From: Corynebacterium sp.
Lineage (GTDB): Bacteria > Actinomycetota > Actinomycetes > Mycobacteriales > Mycobacteriaceae
Direction of reading: 5' to 3'
DNA: 64,000 nucleotides
Assembly: GCA_030531005.1 (NCBI GenBank)
Contig: JAUMTW010000004.1
Span: forward strand, 106,917-170,916
The position numbers and the translations under genes are program-made. Of the stretch, positions 7,368-16,961 are shown piece by piece; position 1 is the stretch's first letter, and each line of letters starts with the position of its first letter. The notes beneath the pieces were generated by a model. That model saw nothing but the letters and a program-made list of their open reading frames with translations, was not told the origin of the DNA and searched no databases.

Positions 7368-10300
7368 CCTTGCTCCCCGGTATTAGCGCGTAGGTTGTTG
7401 AAGATGTCTTCGGCGAAGGCTTGAATGAGTTGGCGGCAGGCGCCTTCGTTGTTGAGCAAGAATTTATGCCAGTCGACGTTTTGTTCGTAGCCTTCGACGA
7501 GTGCGTCTTGAGTACGGTCTTCAATGGTGTTTCTGAAATCGCGTTTGTTGTTCGCCTTGGCACTTTGCTGGACCTTGGGGTCTTTCGCCAGTGTGGCTTG
7601 GAGGCTGACGAGTGAGCCTGCTGCGATGTCTGCATCGAAGTTGGTACCGTAGCGGGCATTCCAGTTATCGATGATCTTGGAGAGTTTTTCTAACTGCGTT
7701 TCGGTGAGCCCGGTGCCGGTGCCTTTGGCAATCTTGACCTCAGGGTCGGCAGTGAGTTGCTCGCTTTTGTGTTCGCTGTTCTTATTGACCTCGAAGTCTT
7801 GGATTTTTACCTTGTCAGCGAGGTTGAAGTCCACACCACCGCCACGTCCGGAGTCGATTTCTCGGATCAGGCTGGTGCAATAGTTGTAATCCATGTGCAT
7901 CCGCTTGTCCTCAAACGGTGCTACTTGGAGGAGGAACCCGTACTGTTTGATGAAGTTACGCACCACACGGCGAGCCTCATCGGCGTCATCTTCGTCCATA
8001 TCAGCTACCAACCGGGCTGCGTTATCAAGCAATGACCACATCTTCGCTTTATCAGCAGACGAGTGCTTGGGCTTGGCCAGGATGCGGTTGTATTCCTCAA
8101 CGTCATCTTGGTCAAGGATTTCCAGTTCAGTTAGACGCCGGTGGGTTTCCCGCAGGTCAGTGAGGGTGAGCGGGTCAGACAGGAGCGTGGTCTCGTAGTA
8201 GGGAGCGAAGGCTTTTTGGATGCCTTCGAAGGTGTTTCGGAAGTCGAGGACGAAGGTGCGCTTGTCGTAGACGATCCGGTTCAACCGTGACAGAGTCTGC
8301 ACAGCGGTTAGGCCAGGCAGGGACTTGTCGACATACATGCCACAGAGTTTGGGCTGGTCGAATCCAGTCTGATACTTGTTAGCCACGATAAGAATCCGGT
8401 AGTCGTCCGTGTCGAACACCTCGGCCGTTTTCTCATCGCTAAACCCGTTGAGGCTAGTCTCGGTGTACGTTTCACCATCGATGACGATGTCCCCGGTGAA
8501 GGCGACGAGCGCTTGCATCCGCCCCAACCGTCCCATGTCTGATCCACGCATTTTCTGGTAGGCCAGGAAGTAGCGCACTGCCTGCTTACGCCCGGCAGTA
8601 ACGATCATGGCTTTGGCTTTGCCTTTGAGCGTGGGGGCAACTTCGGAGACGAAGTTGTCGATCATGACCTCGAGTTTGGCTTGGATATTTTCTTCCGAGG
8701 TGGAGATCATGTGGGCGAGCTTGCGTTTAGCAGCCCGTGATTCCAGTTCGGGGTCATCTTCTACGGCTTTGACGATCCGACAGTAGGCGTCATACGTCGT
8801 GTAGTTCGCGGTCACATCCAGAATGAACCGCTCATCAATGGCCTGGCGCATGCTGTACAGGTCGAAGGCCTCATAGCCACCCTCAGGGGTGAGGTTACCG
8901 AACTTTTGCAGAGTCTTACCGGTGGGTGTGGCTGTAAAACCAATCAGCGTGACGTTGGGTTGTTTGCCCGAGGCAGCAATATCTTTACTGATAAACGCGG
9001 AAAGCTCGTCCAGCGACGAGTCTGGGTCATCACCACTAGCCAAAGTGGCGTGAACCGCTGACATGTTTTTGCCACTGGTAGAGCCATGGGCTTCGTCAAT
9101 GATGATGGCAAAACGTTGATGAGTGTTCGCGAAGACCCCGGCTTCGAGGTAGAGGAATTTCTGGATAGTGGTGGCAATGATCCGGTAGCTACCCTGCAAA
9201 GCCTTGGCTAGGTCAGCGGAAGTTTTGTTCTTATCCATGACCCGCACGATTCCAGCATCCTTGGCCATGTCCCGCACTGCGTCTTGGAGCTGTTTGTCCA
9301 CGACCTTGCGGTCAGTGACGATCATGACCTTGTCGTAAAGCAGGTCGGCGGTATCGGGCTTGTACAGGCTGGCAAGTTTGTGTGCCATCCACGAGATCGT
9401 CTTTGTTTTCCCAGAGCCTGCCGAGTGCTCGATCAGGTAGTTGCGCGCCACTGGGGTGGCAAGCACATCGCTGGTGACGCGACGCACGGCCCGCAGTTGT
9501 TGGAAGCGCGGAAAGATTGGGGTTTCTCCATTCTTGCGACCGTTCTTGTCCCGCTTGGTTTCAATGTAGATGAAGTCATAGAGCAGATCAAAAATCGTGG
9601 CCTTGGTCCAGATCTGCTCCCACATGTACGCAGTGTTGATGCCTTCTGGATTGTGGGGGTTACCGCCACGAACATTATGCGGATCTTCTCCTTCTGGGCG
9701 GCCTTGGTTGAAGGGAAGGAAGAACGATTCACGGCCTTTAAGTGCGGCACACACATAGACTTCGTTGAGGTCCATTGCGAAGTGCGCCAGCGCACCAATC
9801 TTGGGAGAGAGCAGGCGTGTAGTGCAGTCCCGCTCATGCTGGTACTGCTTGATGGCCTGCCGGTAGTCACCTGAAGCAGAGGTGTTGCATTTAAGTTCCA
9901 CTGTGAACAGCGCAAGACCGTTGAGGAAGATAACCAGGTCAAGACGCTCACCATCCTTGTGATAGACCTCTTCCATAATGGTTAGCTGGTTAGCGTCAAA
10001 CAGCGATTGAGCAGTGGAGTCAAAATCTGCGGACGGGCGCGGAAAGACTAGGTCCAGTCGCAGTCCACCATCGAAAACCACCCCGTCCCAGATCGCCCGG
10101 ATGAGACCGTCAGCAGCAATCTTCGCGTTGACACGAGACAAAATCGTGGCGTCAGCCCCACCGTTGTATAGCGCCCGCAAGTTCTCCAATTCTTGGCCTT
10201 GGGTGCGAGAGAAGAAGTCAAACAGCATCTCAGTGTCCATAGCGCGCACTGGGTCAAACGACTGAGCCGCAACCCGCTCGGTGTAGCCGTAAGTAGCATT

Positions 10301-10378
10301 CTTATCGGTGAGCGTGTCAATGATGAGACGCTGAAAATCCTTCTCCGTCGTGGGATTCTTAACCACCATAACTACCAC
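7364..10378 (-). CDS. hsdR: Type I restriction enzyme, HsdR endonuclease/translocase subunit
   Basis: A full-length 1004-residue R subunit. The N-terminal PD-(D/E)XK nuclease is visible as RLDLVIFLNG (D147) and VELKCNTSASGDYRQAIKQY (E161, K163). The SF2 translocase follows: Walker A EHSAGSGKT (GSGKT 321-325), DEAH box IIDEAHGSTSG (428-431), FTATPTG, and later ILIVANKYQTGFDQPKL and LSRLNR. A helical C-terminal domain would dock on the methylase. The HsdR subunit pumps DNA from the recognition site and cuts at a distance. It overlaps hsdS by seven bases and the membrane-protein gene by four. I see no lesion, so restriction should be functional. Confidence 0.95.
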   Translation of the reverse strand: MVVMVVKNPTTEKDFQRLIIDTLTDKNATYGYTERVAAQSFDPVRAMDTEMLFDFFSRTQGQELENLRALYNGGADATILSRVNAKIAADGLIRAIWDGVVFDGGLRLDLVFPRPSADFDSTAQSLFDANQLTIMEEVYHKDGERLDLVIFLNGLALFTVELKCNTSASGDYRQAIKQYQHERDCTTRLLSPKIGALAHFAMDLNEVYVCAALKGRESFFLPFNQGRPEGEDPHNVRGGNPHNPEGINTAYMWEQIWTKATIFDLLYDFIYIETKRDKNGRKNGETPIFPRFQQLRAVRRVTSDVLATPVARNYLIEHSAGSGKTKTISWMAHKLASLYKPDTADLLYDKVMIVTDRKVVDKQLQDAVRDMAKDAGIVRVMDKNKTSADLAKALQGSYRIIATTIQKFLYLEAGVFANTHQRFAIIIDEAHGSTSGKNMSAVHATLASGDDPDSSLDELSAFISKDIAASGKQPNVTLIGFTATPTGKTLQKFGNLTPEGGYEAFDLYSMRQAIDERFILDVTANYTTYDAYCRIVKAVEDDPELESRAAKRKLAHMISTSEENIQAKLEVMIDNFVSEVAPTLKGKAKAMIVTAGRKQAVRYFLAYQKMRGSDMGRLGRMQALVAFTGDIVIDGETYTETSLNGFSDEKTAEVFDTDDYRILIVANKYQTGFDQPKLCGMYVDKSLPGLTAVQTLSRLNRIVYDKRTFVLDFRNTFEGIQKAFAPYYETTLLSDPLTLTDLRETHRRLTELEILDQDDVEEYNRILAKPKHSSADKAKMWSLLDNAARLVADMDEDDADEARRVVRNFIKQYGFLLQVAPFEDKRMHMDYNYCTSLIREIDSGRGGGVDFNLADKVKIQDFEVNKNSEHKSEQLTADPEVKIAKGTGTGLTETQLEKLSKIIDNWNARYGTNFDADIAAGSLVSLQATLAKDPKVQQSAKANNKRDFRNTIEDRTQDALVEGYEQNVDWHKFLLNNEGACRQLIQAFAEDIFNNLRANTGEQG

Positions 10379-11694
10379 TCCTGACCTACTCGACGCTTGC
10401 CTGTCACGTACTCAAAGATCAACGACTGACGCTGCTGCTTCAACAACTCCAACTGCTCTCGCTTCAACTCCAACGCCCGATCCAACGCCTTACAACGCTC
10501 ATCCAAATAAGCAGCAATCTGTTGTTGCTCTCCGATAGAAGGTAAAGCGATTGCACATTTTCCGGCCTTTTGAATATTCAAATTTTGCACGACCCCGCCA
10601 CTGGCAGCATTGCGAAACTGAAATAAAATAGACTGAGTCTTCAGAGCGTAATAGAGAAAATTCTTATCTATCAAATTATTCGGCTCCAAAGCAAGCCAGC
10701 CATCATGAATACACACATCAATAGTACTAATATAGGCTTCACCAAAACTCATGGAATTTGTAAGTAGTAGAGCTCCCGACCGTACCAGCCTAGTAGCAGA
10801 AAGACCGGCACGAATTATTTTCTCTTCGGTAGAATTGACAAATTTGCTGGATTTAGATGTATCTCCGATTTTGAGCCAGTTATATCCATCTGAGCCAAAT
10901 GTTAAGTAGTCGTTGATAGGTCGAGGAGACCCGCCTCGAGTAATTGAGGCTACGTATTTCAGAAACGTTATCGTCCATTTTCTAGGAATCATGCCTACAT
11001 AGTCAATGCCACTGTCTTTCATGGGCACGCTCGAATCAAGCCCCTTAGTTACTGCCTCGTGAATCAGCGACTTCTTATACGCCTCCAAAGCCTTAATCTG
11101 CTGCTGAAGTCGACTAGTTGCGCGATCCATCTTTTTGATAAGCACATCTAGTTCATTCGCAATTGCTTCTTGAGTTTTTAGGCTGGAAGGTAAGAAAAAG
11201 AAAAAGTTGTAAAAATCTCCCTGATATAAGTGGGTTATTGTTGAATTTCCAGCATTTATGTCGTTAAACCATCCCCAAAAAACTTCTGACTGCAAAAGCC
11301 AGTACATAAAGCGTTTATTCCAAGAAATTTTTGGGCGGACAACCATGATGCCGCTGTTCAGTGAGGCCAATCCATCCAGCTCGGAACACATGGCAACTTT
11401 CCCTACGGTTCCATCTTTGGTTATCAAAAGGTCACCGTTATTAATTCGGACATCAGTAGCTTCTAGCCAACGTTTATGTTCAATATGAACGCATGAATCC
11501 CAGTTGATGTCACCGTTGCTGAAGTCTACGCCGGTGATGAGGTAGGGGCCCTCATCTTTGTACTCTTCTGAGGTAAGTCCTTGCCAGCCTATACGTCCAG
11601 CTAATGAAGCAATGTCTTTTAACCGCCATCGTTCCCACTTTTGTGGAACTGAGCCAATCTGCTCAATTCCAGTGTCCTTCATGCCTTCGTTCAT
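10372..11694 (-). CDS. hsdS: Type I restriction-modification specificity subunit HsdS
   Basis: A 440-residue S subunit with two target-recognition half-modules. The first opens with MKDTGIEQIGSVPQKWERWRLKDIASL and the second, from about 225, with MKDSGIDYVGMIPRKWTITFLKYVASI. Each is followed by a variable domain and a conserved helix (LDVLIKKMDRATSRLQQQIKALEAYKKSLIHEAVT, and LDERCKALDRALELKREQLELLKQQRQSLIFEYVTGKR). The two helices set the spacing between the half-sites of a split target. The variable domains are more AT-rich than hsdM and hsdR, as usual for swapped specificity modules. The start overlaps the hsdM stop by four bases. Confidence 0.94.
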   Translation of the reverse strand: MNEGMKDTGIEQIGSVPQKWERWRLKDIASLAGRIGWQGLTSEEYKDEGPYLITGVDFSNGDINWDSCVHIEHKRWLEATDVRINNGDLLITKDGTVGKVAMCSELDGLASLNSGIMVVRPKISWNKRFMYWLLQSEVFWGWFNDINAGNSTITHLYQGDFYNFFFFLPSSLKTQEAIANELDVLIKKMDRATSRLQQQIKALEAYKKSLIHEAVTKGLDSSVPMKDSGIDYVGMIPRKWTITFLKYVASITRGGSPRPINDYLTFGSDGYNWLKIGDTSKSSKFVNSTEEKIIRAGLSATRLVRSGALLLTNSMSFGEAYISTIDVCIHDGWLALEPNNLIDKNFLYYALKTQSILFQFRNAASGGVVQNLNIQKAGKCAIALPSIGEQQQIAAYLDERCKALDRALELKREQLELLKQQRQSLIFEYVTGKRRVGQEW

Positions 11695-13778
11695 CGGAGT
11701 TCCCCTAGGACATCTGCGAGTTCTTCCTCTAACTGGAAGAAGCGGTCCAGGATGACCTGGGATGGTTCTGGTTGTTCGTATTCGTAGAAGTAGCGGGTGA
11801 AGGGGATTTCCGCGCCAGTTTTGGTGATTTTGTCGGTTTCTTCGTCCACCCAGTGGGCATCAGGAACGTATGGCAGGACTTCGCGTTCCATGTAGTCCTC
11901 TACGTCCTCGGAAAGTTTGACGATTTCAATGTCTTTGGTGGACGGGTCGAGTTCTAAGTCTCCGTTGCGCTTGTAACGCAAAGGCGCGGTCTTATCCATG
12001 ACGGACAGTCGGTCAACCACCTTATCGATGATGGCCTTGGTCTGAGCTGGGGTCTGCTTATCGCGGTAGTCCGGCAGATCAGCCAGGAGCATTTTGATGT
12101 GCTTGGTGAACACGGTTGGATCTTGCCACACCTGTTCACTAATATTGGCGCGCAAAATATCGAGGATTTGCTGGAAGATTGGTTCTGCCCGGCGCAACAT
12201 CTCCAGTTTTGCCTGCTGCTTCTTATCCAGGTCTACCGGATCAATCAATTCAAGTTCTTCCAGTTTGGCCAGGTCGTGCATAGTGTCAGAGAACTTGCCC
12301 TCAGCCAGGGATTCGATGCGCTCGTGACTAATCATGTAGTTGCGTTGCATAGGCTGGTAGATGCTGTACTCGTGATACATGAACTCATCCGCATCAACTA
12401 TCTTGCAGATCTCACTGTCCGTGAAGTCAGTGTAGGTTTCGATGATTTGGCTGATCTGCTCATCGGAGATGAAACGGCGTTTCTTACCCATAGAACGACG
12501 CATCGGCTCCCATAGGCCAGTGGCGTCAATGAGTTGCACTTTGCCCTTGCGGTCAGGGCGCTTGTTCATGGATAGCACCCAAACGTAGATGGCAATGTCC
12601 GTGTTGTAGAACAATTGCCCGGGTAGACCCACGATAGCGTCGATGTAGTCATTTTCTAGTAGCCAGCGGCGTACTTGGGATTCGCCCGAGGAGGTGCCGC
12701 CGGAGAACAAGGGGCTGCCGTTTGAGATGACACAGGCTCGCCCATGTTTGGGATCGAGTTTGCGCACGATGTGTTGCATGAACAGCAACTGCATGTCCCC
12801 GCCAGAAGGTAGGCCCGCCGGGAAACGGCTAAGGGTGGCGGGGCGGGCGTGTTCTTTCTTTACGGCTGCTTCCACGCCGGTGGCGGCGTCTTTGCCGCTC
12901 CATGCTTGGCCAAATGGTGGGTTAACGAATTCTAGGCGCATGTACTCGCCTTCGAAGCAGTCCTCTTTCATTGTGTCTGCTTGGCGAATGTTGTTCGCAC
13001 GCTGGCCCTTAATGAGCATGTCGGCCAGACAGATAGCGTGGGATTCTGGGTTCACTTCCTGACCATAGAGGTAGACCGTTGCCTCCGGGCACAACTGTTT
13101 GAGTTCCTCGCTTGCTACGGCGAGCATCCCGCCTGTTCCGCAGGCAACGTCTGCGACGTTGATGTTCTTGCCGGGCTCAAATAGGTCTTCACTGCCCTCT
13201 GCCAAGCCGAGGCGGACTAACAGTCGCACTACTTCGCGGGGAGTGTAGTGGTCGCCAGCCTCCGTGTTTTCTGAAAAGCGGCGGATGATTTCCTCGAACA
13301 TGTAGCCCATGGCCACGTTGTTCACCCGCTCGGGAGCCAAATCGAGTTCAGCAAATTTGCGCACCACGCCAGTCAGACGGGAGTGCTTGGCCATCTTGTC
13401 GATCTCAGCCGCGAAATCTAGGCCTTCATCTTTAGACAGGATTTTCTTGATATTCGGTGAGAAAGCATCAATGTAGGTCTTCAGATTGCGCTGCAACTGT
13501 GCGGGCTGGGCTAAAAGTGTGGCCAGGGTGTAGCGGCTGGTGTTGTAAAAGGCGTAGCCGCTTTTGCGACGCAAAATCGCGTCAGGGGTTTCCGGATCCG
13601 CATCGTAAGCATCGCAGACCGCTTCCTTGGTTGCCTCAAGTGCGCACTCCAAGCGTCGGATGATCGTCATCGGGATGATGACGTCCTTGTACTTATCCGA
13701 CTGGTAGGGGCCACGCAGCGTATTAGCGATGCTAAAGACGTGGTCTACCTGCTTCTTAACATCAACCTGAAGTGCCAT
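11691..13778 (-). CDS. hsdM: Type I restriction-modification methyltransferase subunit HsdM
   Basis: A 695-residue M subunit that methylates N6 of adenine in the HsdS target. It has the N-terminal helical domain (HsdM_N-like, VDHVFSIANTLRGPYQSDKYKDVIIPMTIIRRLE). The AdoMet core has motif X-like HYTPREVVRLLVRL, motif I NVADVACGTGGML (209-218) and catalytic motif IV NPPF (286-289). At 695 residues it is longer than the classical 500-residue M subunits; the extra C-terminal part (from about 500) is helical and is seen in one HsdM subgroup. It begins 21 bases after the ATPase remnant and heads hsdM-hsdS-hsdR. Confidence 0.95.
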   Translation of the reverse strand: MALQVDVKKQVDHVFSIANTLRGPYQSDKYKDVIIPMTIIRRLECALEATKEAVCDAYDADPETPDAILRRKSGYAFYNTSRYTLATLLAQPAQLQRNLKTYIDAFSPNIKKILSKDEGLDFAAEIDKMAKHSRLTGVVRKFAELDLAPERVNNVAMGYMFEEIIRRFSENTEAGDHYTPREVVRLLVRLGLAEGSEDLFEPGKNINVADVACGTGGMLAVASEELKQLCPEATVYLYGQEVNPESHAICLADMLIKGQRANNIRQADTMKEDCFEGEYMRLEFVNPPFGQAWSGKDAATGVEAAVKKEHARPATLSRFPAGLPSGGDMQLLFMQHIVRKLDPKHGRACVISNGSPLFSGGTSSGESQVRRWLLENDYIDAIVGLPGQLFYNTDIAIYVWVLSMNKRPDRKGKVQLIDATGLWEPMRRSMGKKRRFISDEQISQIIETYTDFTDSEICKIVDADEFMYHEYSIYQPMQRNYMISHERIESLAEGKFSDTMHDLAKLEELELIDPVDLDKKQQAKLEMLRRAEPIFQQILDILRANISEQVWQDPTVFTKHIKMLLADLPDYRDKQTPAQTKAIIDKVVDRLSVMDKTAPLRYKRNGDLELDPSTKDIEIVKLSEDVEDYMEREVLPYVPDAHWVDEETDKITKTGAEIPFTRYFYEYEQPEPSQVILDRFFQLEEELADVLGELR

Positions 13779-13799
13779 GCTTATATTTTATCTTGTTCC

Positions 13800-16106
13800 C
13801 TACTTATTTTCCTGCTGAGCGGTGGCCCGCTTGCTGGTGGTCATCATGTCGTAGTGCTGTTGCTGGTTCATGAGTGTGAACATGCGCTCGAAGACTGTAC
13901 GAAGTTGGTCTACGTCGTGGGCGTCGGCGATGTAGTAGGCGTCGTCGTCTATGCCGCTGATGCCGTGGGTGATGTACGCCAGGACAGCGGCGACAAGGTT
14001 GTATCCGCTTTGGTCTTCGTGACCGTCGTCGTGGTGTTTGATGAAGCGCTCACGGTTTTCTTTGAGGATACGGTTGGCGATGTTGCTGCCTTCGTATCCA
14101 CATAGTTGCAGGAAGTAGTGTTCGAGGATGCGCCGCATGACGTTCATGAGTACGACTGCCGATGTGGATTCTTGGTATTCCTGCCACAGCGCCGCATAGC
14201 CGTGAACAACTGGACTGTAGTTTTCCAACTGGGAGGGCGCTGCCGCTTGGTGGCGGGTGCACTGCTTGACGGTAGAGACGTTGCCCTCTTTGCGAATCAG
14301 GTAGTAAGAGGCGTAACGGTAGTCACTGAGATGGTTGTAGCTTACTTCGCGGAAAAAGTAAGCGTTGTGGGTTAGAATAAAGAGCTGCTTAATGAAGTCA
14401 CCCAGGTGGGTATGGTGACGGTATTCGCAAGTGTTATCACAGATACTAGCCAGCTCACGCACTAAGAACGCCACCACGTGCATGGTGGCTGAGTCCATAC
14501 TGGAGACCGGATCGTCGATGACCACGATCTTGTCTTTATGACCCTCTTCGATGCTGTGGCTGCCGTGAACGAGGTAGTAAAAGTAGAGGAAGGCAATGAA
14601 GTTGCGTTCTCCTTCTGACAGGTGCATTGCGGTGGTTCCGTCAGCGCGCACCACCCGGTAGGTATCCTGCTCTCCAGGGTTGGAGGCAAGATGGAATCCT
14701 TGGAATCCACTGTCTCTGAGAAGGCGATTGATCTCCGTGATGACGCTTTGTGTGTTGACGACAGTTTTACGCGCTTCGCGCAGTTCTTGTTCTACGTTGT
14801 CACGTGTTGTGCGAGCTTCGCTCGCGAACTTATTTGCTTCAGTTTTCTCCCTGGTCAGGATTTGTTTTTTTGTTCAAGGTAGGTTTCAACTTCCTCGGCG
14901 AACATGTGCGCCAGGTGTTCCCAGACCATACGCGTACATTCTTCACGTTGGCGCGCTTGGTCAGCAACGTTGGCATTGTGATTGTCGATGATTTTGTTTG
15001 CCTCAGTAATCAGATTGTTGATCTGGTTGATTGTGGGAGCAAGATCAACAAGGTCGACTGAAGTACTCGGGGTCTGCAGTTTTTGTCAAGTAACTGAATG
15101 TTTCCCTCGACTTGGCTGCGCAGAAGTTCAGCGGCAGTGCCGTACTCTTTCAGGTCCACATCGGGGTGAACTTCCGGCAGCCCGGAAGGAGGTAGCGCTG
15201 CCAACCAAATTTGACGTGCCACACTCTTATAGTCCTCAACGAAAGTCTGAGCGTAGCCAGGTTTGTTTCGTAGGCATCATCAAAGCATGAGGCGAGCAGA
15301 TCTTCGAAGTCTGCGGGTAGGGGCTGCTGACAGTACGGGCACGGATCACCATCGTGGTGAGTGAAGGTGGTGTGGCTTTGACGGACCCAGTCAGTAGCAT
15401 TGAGTTTTTGTACGAACTGAGCAGAAGGGGTTTGTGCGGTGCTTACGATTGCTTGAGTGACGATATCGCTGCTAGGTAGTTCATGGGTGATGGGCGTCAG
15501 GCGCTTATAGGTCTTTGCCTGGTCGTTGAAGGCTGCCACGTATAGTTTGGCGAGCTCATCTGGATCATGCACAGTGGCTTCGCTCTGATCAAGAATGTGC
15601 GCTGCGAAAAGGGCCTTTGTCTTATGGCTTTTTATGGTCACGGGAAATTGATTGCGCACATCGTTGGCTAGTGTCCAGCAGTGCTCACGGAAGCGATCTT
15701 CAATCTCGGTTAGTTGGGTCTGTTTTCCATCTGCTACCTCCTGGTGTTGAGTAACGGTATCCTTGGCCTGCTTGAGGTCACCCTCAAGACGCTTGATATT
15801 GCTTTGCGCCTCAATGTTTTCCTTGCCCAAGGTGAAGACGCCGTTCACACCCTCGCAGGTACTGCAGTTGTCGGTGATGAACTCCTGGTTGAATACCAGC
15901 ACGCAATATGAGTCTGGATCAATGCCGGAACACCATTGCAAGGATTGCCCACGATGGATGACACGTCCGATCGTGGATTAGCCTGCACCGTACTTACCGA
16001 AAAAGAAATTCAATGCGGTAGGAGTGATGGTCTCCGATTGAAAGGTTGCCTGGTTAATAGTGATGTTCTCAATGGCGCCTCGAATCTTCGTATTCGGGTC
16101 AGTCAT
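13800..16106 (-). pseudogene. RloC/PrrC-like ABC ATPase (AAA_13) with anticodon-nuclease-like end, broken
   Basis: About 768 codons reconstructed from one start (ATG 16106, good AGGAG seven bases before it). Residues 1-42 end at FFFGKYGAG; the next codon, which should be the Walker A lysine before ST, is TAA (15978-15980). The frame then continues: VLVFNQEFITDN and GVFTLG, coiled coil, and a zinc-hook-like CPYCQQPLP. Single missing bases shift the frame near 15258 (GG), in the five-T run 15080-15084 and in the seven-T run 14865-14871. The last segment (from 14654) has the ABC signature LSEGERN, Walker B KIVVIDDPVSSMDS and an R-x3-E plus later H arrangement (RRILE; YITHG). The latter resembles the tRNase triad of PrrC/RloC. 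RloC enzymes cut tRNA during phage infection. Confidence 0.85.
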
Positions 16107-16308
16107 TGCTTGGCTCCTGACCTAGTCGTCCTTCGCGCATCCACTGATCGATCTCAGAGATCTTGAACTTGTACATCTTGCCTGCTCGGTAAGCAGGCAG
16201 TTTGCCATCTTTAATCCAGTTACGCACTGTGTCCTTGCTCAGGCTCAAGTACTCAGCGACGTCCTCGAAGTTGACCCAGCCTTCAACAGAAAGATTCGTG
16301 TCATTCAT
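16099..16308 (-). CDS. Excisionase-type helix-turn-helix protein
   Basis: A 69-residue winged-helix/MerR-like DNA-binding protein of the excisionase (helix_turn_helix_17) type: NFEDVAEYLSLSKDTVRNWIKDGKLPAYRAGKMYKFKISEIDQWM. The start overlaps the stop of the upstream gene (ATGA) and its own end overlaps the ATPase start by eight bases. AGGAAG precedes the start. In this setting it is more likely a local transcription factor of the defence operon than a phage excisionase, though both are possible. Confidence 0.82.
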   Translation of the reverse strand: MNDTNLSVEGWVNFEDVAEYLSLSKDTVRNWIKDGKLPAYRAGKMYKFKISEIDQWMREGRLGQEPSND

Positions 16309-16961
16309 ATTGCACTTCCTGGAGTCAAAACCGGTAGTACGATGCCAGATCTGCGTAACTCATTAACGAGATCAACATTCTTCACTGCCCAGTGAGTTCG
16401 ATTGAGTTCATTGAAATCCTTGCTGCCAGCCAGGTCTAGGAAATCAAGCATCTCGTTCAGATGCTGCTGCGGTATCCGGTAGAGAGAAAGAAAATCAATT
16501 TTGATACACCGCATCAGGATGCGAATACTAGTCACAACGCCATATGCTGCACATTGCTCAGATGACGCACTGCCGTAGTGGCCTTTTTCTTCCATAAACA
16601 GGGCAGGGAAAGTTTTCAACTCAGCGATAGCCTCCGGATCTAACGGAGACAGGCGTTCTTTGAGGGATGTGCTCATCGATTCAGTGAGAGCGCGCTCTGC
16701 TGGTATCGACAGAGTTTGGTTCTCCAAGTTGATGTCTCCGGTGACGAATAGTTGGTAGTAGTCACGACTTGAACCAGCGCCGGGCGTAAGCGGAACGATA
16801 GTCTGTTGTCCCTGAACCTGAACAATGAGCTTCGAAACATTCACCGTGTTGGCTTGAGCAATTTGAACATTGTTGTCACCATGCTGAGCCATCGTTGGTA
16901 CAACCGGTGGAACTGCTGTAAGTGATGAAGTCGCCTTCGACACAACCTGGGTGTTGCTCAT
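16305..16961 (-). CDS. Unknown protein with G-D-N-N-V-Q motif, defence operon
   Basis: A 218-residue protein without a recognised catalytic domain. The N-terminal 22 residues are low-complexity, then AQHGDNNVQIAQANTVNVSKLIVQVQGQ, a short polar beta-rich motif. The C-terminal two thirds are helical (ERLSPLDPEAIAELKTFPALFMEEKGHYG, LDFLDLAGSKDFNELNRTHWAVKNVDLVNELRRSG). The upstream neighbour ends with a matching motif (FGSNNLQFGSVGTINIG). The start ATG overlaps the stop of that neighbour (TGATG) behind AGGA. Such G-N-N motifs link sensor and effector parts in multi-component bacterial conflict systems; that reading is tentative. Confidence 0.65.
   Translation of the reverse strand: MSNTQVVSKATSSLTAVPPVVPTMAQHGDNNVQIAQANTVNVSKLIVQVQGQQTIVPLTPGAGSSRDYYQLFVTGDINLENQTLSIPAERALTESMSTSLKERLSPLDPEAIAELKTFPALFMEEKGHYGSASSEQCAAYGVVTSIRILMRCIKIDFLSLYRIPQQHLNEMLDFLDLAGSKDFNELNRTHWAVKNVDLVNELRRSGIVLPVLTPGSAI

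Noticed and set aside
9284-9874. 196-codon frame opposite hsdR
   Set aside because: Antisense shadow of a clear hsdR coding region.
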